Positions 53,067-62,283 of a DNA stretch of 64,000 bases are shown here, piece after piece. Under the pieces are notes generated by a model that saw only the letters and a program-made list of their open reading frames with translations, did not search any database and was not told the DNA's origin. A program made the position numbers and the translations under genes. Positions within the stretch are counted from its first letter, which is position 1, and each line of letters starts with the position of its first letter. Source of the stretch: Microbacterium sp. RURRCA19A (GTDB taxonomy: Bacteria > Actinomycetota > Actinomycetes > Actinomycetales > Microbacteriaceae); contig NZ_FTNQ01000005.1 in assembly GCF_900156455.1 (NCBI RefSeq), positions 1-64,000 of the forward strand, given 5' to 3'.

Positions 53067-54746
53067 GTGACCACCGCCGCACCGTCCGTGCACGCCCGCG
53101 AGCTCTCCGCCGCCCCCGACTGGTGGCGTCAGGCCGTGGTGTACCAGGTGTATCCCCGCAGCTTCGCCGACAGCAACGGCGACGGCCTCGGCGACATCCC
53201 CGGCATCACCTCCCGGGTCCCGTACCTGGCCGAACTGGGAGTGGATGCCATCTGGCTCAGCCCCTTCTACCCCTCGGCGCTCGCCGACGGCGGCTACGAC
53301 GTCGCCGACTACCGCGACGTCGACCCGCGGCTCGGGACCCTGGCCGACATGGACGAGCTCATCGCGCAGCTGCACGCCCATGGCATCCGTGTCGTGGTCG
53401 ACATCGTGCCCAACCACACCTCGAACGACCACGCATGGTTCCAGGAGGCGCTCGCCGCCGGCCGCGGCTCCGCCGCGCGTGAGCGGTACATCTTCCGCGA
53501 GGGCACGGGCCCCGACGGCGCGGAGCCGCCGACGGACTGGCAGTCGGTGTTCGGCGGACCCGCGTGGGAGCGCGTCGCGGACGGGCAGTGGTACTTCCAC
53601 AACTTCGACGTGTCCCAGCCCGACCTGAACTGGGCCAACCCCGAGGTGCGCGCCGACTTCGTGAAGACGCTGCGCTTCTGGAGCGACCGCGGGGTCGACG
53701 GCTTCCGCATCGACGTCGCGCACATGCTGACGAAGGACCTCAGCGAGCCGCTGCCCTCGGCGGCCGAGCTCGCCGCGATGCCCCAGGACGGCACCCACCC
53801 CCTCCTCGACCGGGACGACGTGCACGAGGTGTACGCCGAGTGGCGCGCCGTGTTCAACTCCTACGACCCGCCGCGCACCGCCGTCGCCGAGGCGTGGGTG
53901 CACCCCTCGCGCGTGCCGCTGTACGCGAGCATCGAGAGCCTGGGGCAGTCGTTCAACTTCGACCTGCTCGAGGCCGACTTCGACGCCGGGCAGTTCCGCC
54001 GCATCGTCGCCGACAACCTCGCGCTCGCCGCGCAGTCGGGCTCATCGACGACGTGGGTGCTGTCGAACCACGACGTCGTCCGCCACGCCACGCGCTACGG
54101 GCTCCCCGACGCCGAGCGCGCAGCTGACGGCCGACCGACGCTCAAGCACGGCAACGAGTGGCTGCTCTCCGGGGGGACCGCGCCGGTGCTCGACGCCGAG
54201 CGGGGCGGACGTCGCGCCCGCGCCGCCGCGCTGTTCGTGCTGGGCCTGCCCGGCTCGGCGTACCTGTACCAGGGGGAGGAGCTCGGACTGCACGAGGTCG
54301 CCGAGATCCCCGACGCCGCGCGCCAGGACCCGACCTACTTCCGCAGCCCCGGTGTCGACATCGGGCGGGACGGATGCCGCGTGCCGCTGCCGTGGAGCGC
54401 TTCCGGCACCGCATTCGGCTTCGGCGGCGGCGGCGCGCACCTGCCGCAGCCGGAGTGGTTCACGACGTACGCGGTCGACCGTCAGGACGGCGATCCGGCC
54501 TCGACGCTGTCGCTGTACCGCCACGCCCTCGACCTCCGGCACGAGCTGCAGACCGCCGAGGAGCTGGAGTGGCTCGACCTCGGCCGCGATGACGTGGTGG
54601 CCTTCGCCCGCCCCGACGGCTGGACGGTGGTGACGAACTTCGGCACCGAGCCGGTGCAGCTTCCCGCGGGCGAGGTGCTGCTGTCGAGCGCTCCCGTCGA
54701 GTCGGGGACACTCCCCGGCGAGGCATCGGCCTGGCTGCGCGTGTAG
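53067..54746 (+). CDS. GH13 alpha-glucosidase (GH13_30-like)
   Basis: A 559-residue cytosolic enzyme. The GH13 regions are DIVPNHTS, GFRIDVAHML (nucleophile), VAEAWVHP (acid/base glutamate) and VLSNHDVVRHATRYG, with WWRQAVVYQVYPRSFADSNGDGLGD at the start. The HATRYG extension is typical of actinobacterial alpha-glucosidases cleaving maltose, maltodextrins or sucrose. The GTG at 53067 has CGAAAGGA upstream. It is last in the CUT1 operon and processes the imported sugar. Confidence 0.9.
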   Translation: MTTAAPSVHARELSAAPDWWRQAVVYQVYPRSFADSNGDGLGDIPGITSRVPYLAELGVDAIWLSPFYPSALADGGYDVADYRDVDPRLGTLADMDELIAQLHAHGIRVVVDIVPNHTSNDHAWFQEALAAGRGSAARERYIFREGTGPDGAEPPTDWQSVFGGPAWERVADGQWYFHNFDVSQPDLNWANPEVRADFVKTLRFWSDRGVDGFRIDVAHMLTKDLSEPLPSAAELAAMPQDGTHPLLDRDDVHEVYAEWRAVFNSYDPPRTAVAEAWVHPSRVPLYASIESLGQSFNFDLLEADFDAGQFRRIVADNLALAAQSGSSTTWVLSNHDVVRHATRYGLPDAERAADGRPTLKHGNEWLLSGGTAPVLDAERGGRRARAAALFVLGLPGSAYLYQGEELGLHEVAEIPDAARQDPTYFRSPGVDIGRDGCRVPLPWSASGTAFGFGGGGAHLPQPEWFTTYAVDRQDGDPASTLSLYRHALDLRHELQTAEELEWLDLGRDDVVAFARPDGWTVVTNFGTEPVQLPAGEVLLSSAPVESGTLPGEASAWLRV

Positions 54747-54768
54747 CTCGCGGCATCCATCCCGCTTC

Positions 54769-54822
54769 AGTGTCCAAGACACGCCGCATCGCGCAGAGCG
54801 CATACGGCGTGTCTTGGACACT
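54769..54822. repeat. Long palindrome, family A copy 2
   Basis: The perfect 18-bp arm AGTGTCCAAGACACGCCG (54769-54786) pairs with 54805-54822, and the apex also contains GCGC/GCGC. Compared with copies at 25343 and 61369 the inner arm is changed on both sides so that pairing is kept. It separates convergent GH13 and LacI genes. Confidence 0.8.
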
Positions 54823-54855
54823 CGGCGTTTCGGTGGGGCGCCGGGCACGGCAGCG

Positions 54856-55872
54856 TCAGGGCAGGGACGCGCGGACCACCACCGGCATCTCCACCAGGTG
54901 CTCGCCGGGAGGGGGGCCGTCGGGGGCGAGGAGCAGTTCGACGGCGCGGCGGCCCATCGCCTCGTGCGGGAGGCCGATCGTCGTCAGGCCCGGGCGGAGG
55001 TACGCGGCCAGCTCATCATTGTCGAACGAGACCAGCGCCACGTCGTCGGGCACCCGGAGCCCCGCCTCGCCCAGCGCCTGCGAGGCGCCGAACGCGAGGC
55101 GGTCGTTGAGGCACACGATCGCGCGCGGGGGCGGCCCGGACGCCAGCACCCGCGCCGTGACCTCGTGTCCGTGGTCGGGTTCCCAGAGCCAGATCGACTC
55201 CTCGCGCGAGAAGCTCATCCCTTCGCGCGCCATGGTGTCGTAGATGCCGCGCACGCGCGCGGCGACCGTCGCCGAGCGGAACAGGTCGCGCTCGGCCTCG
55301 GCGTCGTAACCGAGCAGCAGGATGTCGTCGCGGATGCCGGCATCCCGGAGCAGCTCGATCGCCCGGCGTCCGCCGGTCTCCTCGTCGGGCAGGACGCTGC
55401 AGCCGTGCGCCTCGCTGGTGGCGTTGAGCATGACCGCCCGGACGCTCGAGGGGATCGGGGGCACGAGGATCTCGCGCGCCCGCATCGAGGCGAAGATCAC
55501 GCCGTCGACCTGACGGTCGAGCAGCGCGGACACGGCCTCGGCCTCGCGTTCGGGCTCGCCACCCGTCTCGGCGACGAGCACGACGTGACCGGCGGCCTCG
55601 GCGGCGCCCAGCGCCCCCTTGATGAGGCCGCTGGCGAAGCGGGTGGTGGCGACGAGGTCGGAGACGAAGCCGATCGTGTGCGAGGTGCTGGTGCGCAGGG
55701 CCCGCGCGGCCACGTTGGGGCGGTACCCCAGTTCGGCGGCGGCGGCGAGTACGCGGTCGTGGGCGTCGCGCGAGAGTCGGGTGTCGGGCCGGCCGTTGAG
55801 GATCATGGATGCCGCGGAGGGGGAGAGCCCGGCGAGACGTGCGACATCCGTCAGCGTGACGCGTTTGACCAT
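54856..55872 (-). CDS. LacI-family regulator
   Basis: A 338-residue repressor. The helix-turn-helix VTLTDVARLAGLSPSAASMILNGRPDTRLS lies at the N-terminus, with a sugar-sensing domain ending ALVSFDNDELAAYLRPGLTTIGLP. The start at 55872 has a perfect AGGAGGTGG ribosome site; 16 residues upstream in frame are unlikely. It is divergent from the CUT1/GH32-like operon and likely represses it through the dyad at 55963. Confidence 0.88.
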   Translation of the reverse strand: MVKRVTLTDVARLAGLSPSAASMILNGRPDTRLSRDAHDRVLAAAAELGYRPNVAARALRTSTSHTIGFVSDLVATTRFASGLIKGALGAAEAAGHVVLVAETGGEPEREAEAVSALLDRQVDGVIFASMRAREILVPPIPSSVRAVMLNATSEAHGCSVLPDEETGGRRAIELLRDAGIRDDILLLGYDAEAERDLFRSATVAARVRGIYDTMAREGMSFSREESIWLWEPDHGHEVTARVLASGPPPRAIVCLNDRLAFGASQALGEAGLRVPDDVALVSFDNDELAAYLRPGLTTIGLPHEAMGRRAVELLLAPDGPPPGEHLVEMPVVVRASLP

Positions 55873-55928
55873 GCCCACCTCCTCGGTCGTCGGCTCCGGT
55901 GCCGTCGTGACGATCTTCACAACGAATC

Positions 55929-55980
55929 TTGACAGGGGCGGAGCGGTCTGCGTAAATATCCCTGCTAAATCCTTTCAGCA
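55929..55980 (+). promoter_or_regulatory. Promoter and LacI-type operator of the CUT1/GH32-like operon
   Basis: TTGACA (55929-55934), 18 bp and TAAATA (55953-55958) make a strong promoter. The dyad TGCTAAATCCTTTCAGCA (55963-55980; TGCT/AGCA outer arms and AA/TT inner pairs) covers the expected start point and is the probable operator. Confidence 0.6.
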
Positions 55981-56052
55981 CTGTACCGCAGGGAGGATCG
56001 CACCCGAAACGCCCGCATCCTGGGTACCCGCAGCACTGACGAAGGAGTCGAC

Positions 56053-57411
56053 ATGTCCACCCGTACCCCGCGCCCGCGAAGCCGTCGCGTCGCGCCCCTC
56101 GCCCTCGCGGCGATCGCCGGACTCACCGGCGCCCTGCTCGCCGGCTGCGCCCCCGGCGCCGCCGCACCGCAGACCGCCGCCGCCACCGACGTCAGCACCG
56201 AACTGACGAGCGACCCGGTGCAGCTCACGATCGCCGACGAAACCGGATTCCCCGTCACCGACAAGCTGACCGAGGAATTCACCAAGCAGCACCCGAACGT
56301 GACGTTCAACATCACTCGCGACACGTTCCAGAACCTCACGGCCAACGCCCCCAAGCTCCTCGCCAGCGACACCCCGCCCGACCTGATCCGCCTCCCCACC
56401 CTCGGCGACACCGTGCGCGACGGTCTCGTGGCCAACCTCGACCCGTACTTCGACGCGTACGGCTGGGACGCCTGGCCCGCGTCGCAGCTTGCGCCGCTGC
56501 GCATGAGCGAGGACGGTATCCGCGGATCGGGATCGCTGTACCAGCTCGGCCTCGGCTACAGCATCACCGGCATCTACATGAACGACACCCTCGCCGCGCA
56601 ACTGGGCATCACCGCCCCGCCGCAGACGCTGGCCGAGCTCGAGGCCGACATGGCCAAGGCCAAGGCCGCCGGCATCCTGCCGATCATGGCGGGCGACAAG
56701 GACGGCGTGGTCAACTTCGTCGTGCAGGCCGCGATGAACCAGTACGTCGACAAGGACCAGTTCCTGTCGTGGATGTTCAACGAGCCGGGCGCGAGCTTCA
56801 ACGAGCCGGGCAACGTCCAGGGCGCCGAACTCGTGCGCAAGTGGGCGGATGCCGGGTACTTCCCGTCCGACATCAACGCGATCGACTACTTCACCTTCAC
56901 CAGCCGCTTCTCCGCGGGCGAAGGACTGTTCACCTTCAACGGCAACTGGGAGGCCGCGAACTACCAGAAGGCGCTCGGCGACAACGTGAGCTTCTTCCTG
57001 GTGCCGCCGGCGGAAGAGGGTGCCGGTCACGTCGCGATGGGTGCGGCCAATTCCTTCTCGGTCGCGGCGAAGTCGAAGCACCTCAACGAGATCGTCTACT
57101 TCCTCAACTGGGTCCACACCGACCCGACCGCACGCCAGATCATCGTCGACGTCACGGGTGCCTCGCCCGGTGGGGACCCGAGCCTCGCGCTCCCGACCGT
57201 CCAGCCGGGCTCGCTCATCGAGAACGCGCTGAAGATGTCTGCGCAGATCGGTTCCGAGAACGGTCAGGTCGACTTCATGGCCAACACGACCGCCGGCATC
57301 TACGCCGGCTCGATCATCCCCGAGTCGCAGCTGCTGGTGACCAGCCAGATCACCGGGCAGGACTTCGTCGACCGCGTGCAGAAGTTCTACGAGAGCGAGG
57401 TCGGGAAGTAA
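56053..57411 (+). CDS. Carbohydrate ABC transporter substrate-binding lipoprotein (CUT1)
   Basis: A 452-residue family 1 binding protein. A basic N-terminus and signal helix end in LLAGC (C32). The mature domain has LIRLPTLGDTVRDGLVANLDPYFDAYGWD, YMNDTLAAQLGITAPPQTLAELEADM and GEGLFTFNGNWEAANYQ. GAAGGAG precedes the ATG. The stop TAA overlaps the permease ATG by one base. With the GH32/68-like enzyme downstream, a fructose-containing oligosaccharide is a reasonable ligand. Confidence 0.9.
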   Translation: MSTRTPRPRSRRVAPLALAAIAGLTGALLAGCAPGAAAPQTAAATDVSTELTSDPVQLTIADETGFPVTDKLTEEFTKQHPNVTFNITRDTFQNLTANAPKLLASDTPPDLIRLPTLGDTVRDGLVANLDPYFDAYGWDAWPASQLAPLRMSEDGIRGSGSLYQLGLGYSITGIYMNDTLAAQLGITAPPQTLAELEADMAKAKAAGILPIMAGDKDGVVNFVVQAAMNQYVDKDQFLSWMFNEPGASFNEPGNVQGAELVRKWADAGYFPSDINAIDYFTFTSRFSAGEGLFTFNGNWEAANYQKALGDNVSFFLVPPAEEGAGHVAMGAANSFSVAAKSKHLNEIVYFLNWVHTDPTARQIIVDVTGASPGGDPSLALPTVQPGSLIENALKMSAQIGSENGQVDFMANTTAGIYAGSIIPESQLLVTSQITGQDFVDRVQKFYESEVGK

Positions 57412-58382
57412 TGACCGATCGTGCGGTCGCCGTCGCGGCGGCCCCCCGAAAAGACGCCGCCGACCCGGCGACGACGACCGCACCCGTTCGCCGGGCCGCT
57501 GCACGCGCAGTGGCCCGGCGGGCGACCCTCGCCGGATGGTTGCTCCTCGTCCCCGCCCTCGGCTTCTACATCGGGTTCGTCATCTGGCCCCTGTTCCAGG
57601 GGGTGCAGTACTCGTTCTACGACTGGAACGGCATCGGGGTGGCACGGTGGGTGGGCTTCGGCAACTACCTCACCGTCTTCACCGACCCCGACCTGCTCGG
57701 CGCGATCCGCAACGCCTTCGTGCTCATCGCGTTCTTCACGATCATCCCGGTGGGTCTCGGGCTGGTCCTCGCGACCCTGATCCGTGGCATCCGGTACAAG
57801 GCCTTCGCGGCCACCGCGCAGACGGTGCTGTTCCTGCCCCAGATCATCCCGCTCGCCGCCGCCGGTATCGCCTGGTCGTGGATGTACGCGCAGACCGGTG
57901 CCGTGAACCAGATCCTCGGCTGGATCGGCCTCGGCTGGATCACCCGTCCGTGGCTCGCCGACTACGGCACCGCCCTGCCGGCGGTGGGGCTCATCGGATC
58001 GTGGGTGCTGACGGGGCTGTGCACCGTGCTGCTGCTCACCGGGCTCGGCAAGATCGACGTCTCGTTGTACGAGGCCATCCGGCTCGACGGCGCCGGCTGG
58101 TGGCGCGAGTTCTTCACCATCACCCTGCCGGGGCTCCGGCAGGAGATCGCGGTGCTCGTGACGGTCACCGTCATCGCCGCCCTGTCGAGCTTCGACATCA
58201 TCTACACCTCGACGCAGGGCGGACCCGGTCGCGCGACCCTCGTGCCCGGCCTCTCGATCTACCGCATCGGCTTCACCCAGAGCGACGTGGGCCTGGCCTC
58301 CGCCTTCGGCATCGTGCTCATGGTGCTGGTGCTCGTCGTCGTCCTCCCCATCCAACGCCTCTCGAGAGCGAGTGACTCGTGA
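57411..58382 (+). CDS. Carbohydrate ABC transporter permease (CUT1, MalF-like)
   Basis: A 323-residue permease. An Ala/Arg-rich N-terminus of about 40 residues precedes six helices. The EAA loop is EAIRLDGAGWWREFFTITLPGLRQ, and the segment TQGGPGRATLVPGLSIYR is usual for the family. It overlaps the binding-protein gene by one base and the next permease by 4. Confidence 0.92.
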   Translation: MTDRAVAVAAAPRKDAADPATTTAPVRRAAARAVARRATLAGWLLLVPALGFYIGFVIWPLFQGVQYSFYDWNGIGVARWVGFGNYLTVFTDPDLLGAIRNAFVLIAFFTIIPVGLGLVLATLIRGIRYKAFAATAQTVLFLPQIIPLAAAGIAWSWMYAQTGAVNQILGWIGLGWITRPWLADYGTALPAVGLIGSWVLTGLCTVLLLTGLGKIDVSLYEAIRLDGAGWWREFFTITLPGLRQEIAVLVTVTVIAALSSFDIIYTSTQGGPGRATLVPGLSIYRIGFTQSDVGLASAFGIVLMVLVLVVVLPIQRLSRASDS

Positions 58383-59203
58383 TCGCCAGCCGCACCGAGC
58401 GCGTGCTCGGAACCGTCCTCCTCGCCGTCGCGGCGCTCGTGACACTGCTGCCCCTGATCAGCATGTTCTCGGCCGCCCTCCAGCCCGCCGACCGCAACCC
58501 GACGGGCCTGACCTGGCCGACCGACCCGCAATGGGGCAACTTCGCCACGGCGTTCGAGACCGGACACGTGTGGCAGCTCATGGGCTCGAGCCTGGTGATC
58601 GTGCTGGGCGTGGTGCCGGTGAGCCTGGTCGCGGCGACCCTCGCCGGGTTCGCGCTCGGATCGTTGCAGGTCCGGTTCGGCCGCGGGGTGCTCGTGTTCT
58701 TCGTGCTCGGCCTCACGATCCCGTTCGAGGCCCTGATCATCCCGCTGTACTACCAGGCGCAGTCGATGGGCACCGTGAACACCCCGTGGGCGGTGATCTT
58801 CCCCCTCATCGGTCTCTACATGCCGTTCGGCGTCTTCTGGATGCGCGCGCACTTCATCAACGTCCCGCGCGAGCTCTCCGAGGCCGCGCGGGTGGACGGG
58901 GCATCGCTGTGGCGCGAATTCCGCAGCATCCAACTGCCGCTCGCGGCGCCGGCGCTCTCCGCGCTCGCGATCCTGCTGTTCATCTGGACGTGGAACCAGT
59001 TCCTGCTCCCGGTCGTCCTCATCGCCGACCCGCTGCAGCGCACGGTCGCGGGGGCGCTGACCTTCTTCCAGGGCCAGTACTCGCTCAGCATCCCCCTGCT
59101 GAACGCCGGTGCCCTCATCATCATCACGCCGGCCGTCCTGCTCTTCCTCGTCTTCCAGCGCCAGTTCATCCGTGCGCTGGTCCAGGGCGCGGTCAAGGGC
59201 TGA
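58379..59203 (+). CDS. Carbohydrate ABC transporter permease (CUT1, MalG-like)
   Basis: A 274-residue six-helix permease starting at GTG 58379 inside the previous stop (GTGA). The EAA loop reads EAARVDGASLWREFRSIQLPLAAP, and RALVQGAVKG is the family C-terminus. As in the other two CUT1 operons here there is no ATPase gene, so a shared ATPase is implied. Confidence 0.92.
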   Translation: MIASRTERVLGTVLLAVAALVTLLPLISMFSAALQPADRNPTGLTWPTDPQWGNFATAFETGHVWQLMGSSLVIVLGVVPVSLVAATLAGFALGSLQVRFGRGVLVFFVLGLTIPFEALIIPLYYQAQSMGTVNTPWAVIFPLIGLYMPFGVFWMRAHFINVPRELSEAARVDGASLWREFRSIQLPLAAPALSALAILLFIWTWNQFLLPVVLIADPLQRTVAGALTFFQGQYSLSIPLLNAGALIIITPAVLLFLVFQRQFIRALVQGAVKG

Positions 59204-59233
59204 CCGCTCGACCTCTTCTTCGAAACGGACATC

Positions 59234-60190
59234 ATGACGTTCACGCTGCCCGACCACTGGGTCTGGGACTTCTGGCTCGCCCGCGACGGCGACACCCACC
59301 ACATGCTCTTCCTGCAGGCACCGACGAGTCTCGGCGACCCCGACCTGCGTCACCGCAACGCCACGGTCGGGCACGCGACCTCGAGCGATCTGCGCTCGTG
59401 GACCGTGCACGGCACGGTGCTCGAGCCCGCCGGGGGAGAGGCTCCGGATGCCACGGCCACCTGGACGGGCAGCATCGTGGAGGCCGCGTCCGGCTGGCGG
59501 ATGTTCTACACCGGGTCGCGGTTCCTCGAGCCGGGGCGGATCACCAACGTCGAGACCGTCCTCGCCGCCGTCTCGACCGACCTCGCCGAGTGGGCGAAGG
59601 ACACCGCCGTCGTGGTGGCCGCCGACCCCCGCTGGTACGAGACGCTCGCGGCCGGCACGTGGCACGAGGAGGCGTGGCGCGACCCCTGGGTCTTCGCCGA
59701 TCCCGACGGCGACGGGTGGCACATGCTCGTCACCGCGCGCGCCGTCGACGGTCCGGGCCGCGATCGCGGTGTCATCGGCCACGCGTGGTCGCCGGACCTC
59801 GTGCGGTGGGAGGTGCGCCCGCCGCGCAGCGCCCCGGGTGCGGGGTTCGCGCACCTCGAGGTTCCGCAGGTCGTGCAGGTCGAGGGGCGGTGGGCGCTGG
59901 TGTTCTCCTGCGACTCCGCGCACCTCGCCGGGCGCCGGGCGGGCGAGCGCGGAGGCATCTGGGCCGTGGCCCTCGACGACCCGCGCGGCCCGTACGACGT
60001 CGGCCGGGCGACCCTCGTGGCGCCCGAGAACCTGTACAGCGGGCGTATCGCGGAGGACGCCGACGGCCGTCCGGTGCTGCTGGCCTTCGAGAACGTGGCC
60101 GCCGACGGGGCGTTCGTCGGCACCCTCTCCGACCCGCTGCCGGTGCGGTGGGACGGCGACCGCCTCGTGGTGACGGAGGTCGTCCGATGA
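59234..60190 (+). CDS. GH32/GH68-like (clan GH-J) beta-fructosidase-type protein
   Basis: A 318-residue cytosolic five-bladed-propeller protein. HWVWDFWLARDGD at the N-terminus resembles the GH68/GH32 nucleophile region, AWRDPWVFADPDG holds the transition-state RDP motif, and HLEVPQVVQVEGRW supplies the candidate acid/base glutamate. It lacks the C-terminal beta-sandwich of true GH32 enzymes and is shorter. It probably cleaves an imported fructosyl sugar; a GH43-type activity cannot be excluded. The ATG follows the permease by 30 bp, and its stop overlaps the next start. Confidence 0.7.
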   Translation: MTFTLPDHWVWDFWLARDGDTHHMLFLQAPTSLGDPDLRHRNATVGHATSSDLRSWTVHGTVLEPAGGEAPDATATWTGSIVEAASGWRMFYTGSRFLEPGRITNVETVLAAVSTDLAEWAKDTAVVVAADPRWYETLAAGTWHEEAWRDPWVFADPDGDGWHMLVTARAVDGPGRDRGVIGHAWSPDLVRWEVRPPRSAPGAGFAHLEVPQVVQVEGRWALVFSCDSAHLAGRRAGERGGIWAVALDDPRGPYDVGRATLVAPENLYSGRIAEDADGRPVLLAFENVAADGAFVGTLSDPLPVRWDGDRLVVTEVVR

Positions 60191-61347
60191 CCGCGGTGCA
60201 GGGCTTCGCGGCATCCGGATTCGCCCCCGTCGCCGACGCCTTCCGCGCGGCGTTCGACAGCCACCCCGGCATGGGCGGTGCGCTCTCAGTCCGCGTCGAC
60301 GGACGCGAGGTCGTGGACCTGTGGGGTGGCGTCGCAGACTCCCGCGACGGTCGCCCGTGGGAGCGGGACACCCCGACTGTGGTGTTCTCGTGCACCAAGG
60401 GGCTCATGTCGATCCTCGCGGCACGGCTCGTGGCATCCGGCTCACTCGACTACGACCGCCCGCTGGCGGACCTGTGGCCGGAGTTCGGCGTGCACGGCAA
60501 GGATGCGGTGACCGTCGGCGACGCCCTCGCGCACCGGGCAGGCGTCTCCGCCCCCCGCGTCGACGTCAGCCGCGCGCAGCTGCTCGACTTCGACGCGGTG
60601 TCCGCGCTCATCGCGGCACAGAAGCCCCTGTGGGTCCCCGGGGAGGGCTGGGCCTATCACGCGCTCACGCACGGCTGGATCTCGGGCGAGATCGTGCGGC
60701 GCGCGGGTGGAGTCGGCGTCTCCGCGGCCTTCGGCGAGATGGCCGCGGCGGTGGGCGGCGGAGCCTGGCTCGGGATGCCGCCCGAGATCGCGGCATCCGT
60801 CGCCCATCTCGAGGTGGGACCGACCCTCGCTGCGGGTGTCGCCGCTCAGGCCGCCGCGCGCGACCCGCACGGCGTCGACTGGCTCGACCGGGCCATGACG
60901 CTCGGCGGTGCGCTGCCGCCCACCCTCGTGACCGAGGACGACGGGTTCAACGCCGACGACGTCCGCGCCGCGGTGATCCCGGGGGCCGGTGCGATCAGCA
61001 CGGCCCGCGCCCTCGCGGCGATGTGGTCGGCCACCGTGGCCGCGACCGAGGGCGTGCGGCTGCTCGACGACGCGGCGGTCCGGGAGGCGGGGCGGGTCCG
61101 GACGCAGGGCGCCCCGGTGTTCGACGCCCCGGCGCCGTGGCCGCGGTGGGGAGCCGGGATGCAGCTGGACTCCGAGGCCCGCCGCTACCTCGGTCCGAGC
61201 AGCGTCGGCCACGACGGCGCCGGAGGTCAGGTGGCCTTCGCCGACCTCGACGCCCGCGTGGGCTTCGCGTTCGTGACGAACCGCATGGAGTCCGAGGACC
61301 CCCGCGCGACCCGCATGATCGAGGCGCTCCGGGAGGCGCTGGGCTGA
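60187..61347 (+). CDS. Beta-lactamase-family serine hydrolase (esterase-like)
   Basis: A 386-residue protein of the class C beta-lactamase/family VIII esterase fold. The SxxK motif is SCTK (S68, K71), the tyrosine motif is GWAYHALTHGW (about Y157), and GHDGAGGQ near residue 340 occupies the KTG-like position. There is no signal peptide, so it is probably a cytosolic esterase, perhaps removing acyl groups from the imported sugar. The ATG overlaps the GH32-like stop by 4 bases. Substrate unknown. Confidence 0.87.
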   Translation: MTAVQGFAASGFAPVADAFRAAFDSHPGMGGALSVRVDGREVVDLWGGVADSRDGRPWERDTPTVVFSCTKGLMSILAARLVASGSLDYDRPLADLWPEFGVHGKDAVTVGDALAHRAGVSAPRVDVSRAQLLDFDAVSALIAAQKPLWVPGEGWAYHALTHGWISGEIVRRAGGVGVSAAFGEMAAAVGGGAWLGMPPEIAASVAHLEVGPTLAAGVAAQAAARDPHGVDWLDRAMTLGGALPPTLVTEDDGFNADDVRAAVIPGAGAISTARALAAMWSATVAATEGVRLLDDAAVREAGRVRTQGAPVFDAPAPWPRWGAGMQLDSEARRYLGPSSVGHDGAGGQVAFADLDARVGFAFVTNRMESEDPRATRMIEALREALG

Positions 61348-61368
61348 GCCGACGGCCAGTGGCGTTCA

Positions 61369-61419
61369 GTGTCCTAGACCCGCGGATGCCACGCGCCGCC
61401 GTCCGCGTGTCTTGGACAC
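61369..61419. repeat. Long palindrome, family A copy 3
   Basis: Arms at 61369-61386 and 61402-61419 pair over 16 of 18 bases; the core right arm reads TCCGCGTGTCTTGGACAC. It shares GCGGATGCC and GTCCGCGTGTC with copy 1 at 25343. It lies between convergent hydrolase and glycosyltransferase genes. Confidence 0.75.
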
Positions 61420-61476
61420 CCGAGCCCGGGTCTGCGCGCGGAACGTCGCGCTCGCCGGGCGGCGCGTGCGCGCTCG

Positions 61477-62283
61477 CTAGACCCGCACCCACGCGTCGCC
61501 GCGGCGCTCGATCGCGCCGGCGGCGGCGAAGGCCTCCAGCCAGCCGCCCATCGGCCAGACGCCCCACCGGCGGTGGAACGCGGCGCCGTTGCGGAGGATG
61601 TCGTCCAGGTGCCGCCACGGCGGCGACTCGACCGGATGCCACTGGTGATAGGCATCCGCCCCGCCCGTCCACACCAGCGGGATGCCGAGCGCCCTCGCCG
61701 CCCACGCGAGGTCGGTGTCCTCGGCGCCGTACCCTTCATACGCGTCGTGGAATCCACCCAGGTGCTCCCATGTCGCCGGTGTGACGGCGAACGACAACGA
61801 CCAGAACAGGTCGTACTCGTCCGGCTCGGCGACGCGCGTCTCGCCGGCGGGCAGCGCCGGCCGTGCCCGGTGCGGGCGCTTCAGGTGCGGCAGGTCGGCC
61901 ACGGCGGGACGCTGCACGCTCGCGAGATACGTCACGGGCCCGGCGAGCAGCGCGTCGGGGTGCGCCGCGGCGGCGTCGGCGTACCGCGCGAACACTTCCG
62001 GGCCCGGCAGACAGTCCACGTCGAGGAACACGAGAAGTTCCGCACCCTCCGCGATCGCGGCCGCGGCCGCGGCGTTGCGGCCCGCGCCCACGCGGAGTCC
62101 GTGCGGCCCGGGCGGCACGTGCAGCGTGCGGACGTCGGCATCCCGGATGCCATCGGGCACCGCCGCGTCGAGGAAGACCTCCACCCGCGCGATGTCCGGC
62201 GCGACCTCGGCGAGCACCGCGCGCTGGCGTTCCAGGTGTGCGCGGCGGGCGGCGGAGGCGACGGTGAGGACCGCGGTCCTCAC
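61477..62283 (-). CDS. Family 2-like glycosyltransferase
   Basis: A 268-residue GT-A fold transferase. GRNAAAAAAIAEGAELLVFLDVDCLPG contains the DxD metal site, and GGFHDAYEGYGAEDTDLAWAARALG matches the galactosyltransferase C-terminal region that positions the acceptor. There is no membrane helix. The GTG at 62283 overlaps the upstream stop by 4 bases. It is last in a minus-strand glycosyltransferase operon, probably building a cell-surface glycan or glycolipid; donor and acceptor are unknown. Confidence 0.82.
   Translation of the reverse strand: MRTAVLTVASAARRAHLERQRAVLAEVAPDIARVEVFLDAAVPDGIRDADVRTLHVPPGPHGLRVGAGRNAAAAAAIAEGAELLVFLDVDCLPGPEVFARYADAAAAHPDALLAGPVTYLASVQRPAVADLPHLKRPHRARPALPAGETRVAEPDEYDLFWSLSFAVTPATWEHLGGFHDAYEGYGAEDTDLAWAARALGIPLVWTGGADAYHQWHPVESPPWRHLDDILRNGAAFHRRWGVWPMGGWLEAFAAAGAIERRGDAWVRV

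Noticed and set aside
60187..61347. Classical antibiotic-resistance beta-lactamase
   Set aside because: There is no signal peptide, the YxN motif is absent, and the gene is embedded in a sugar operon; esterase is a better reading.
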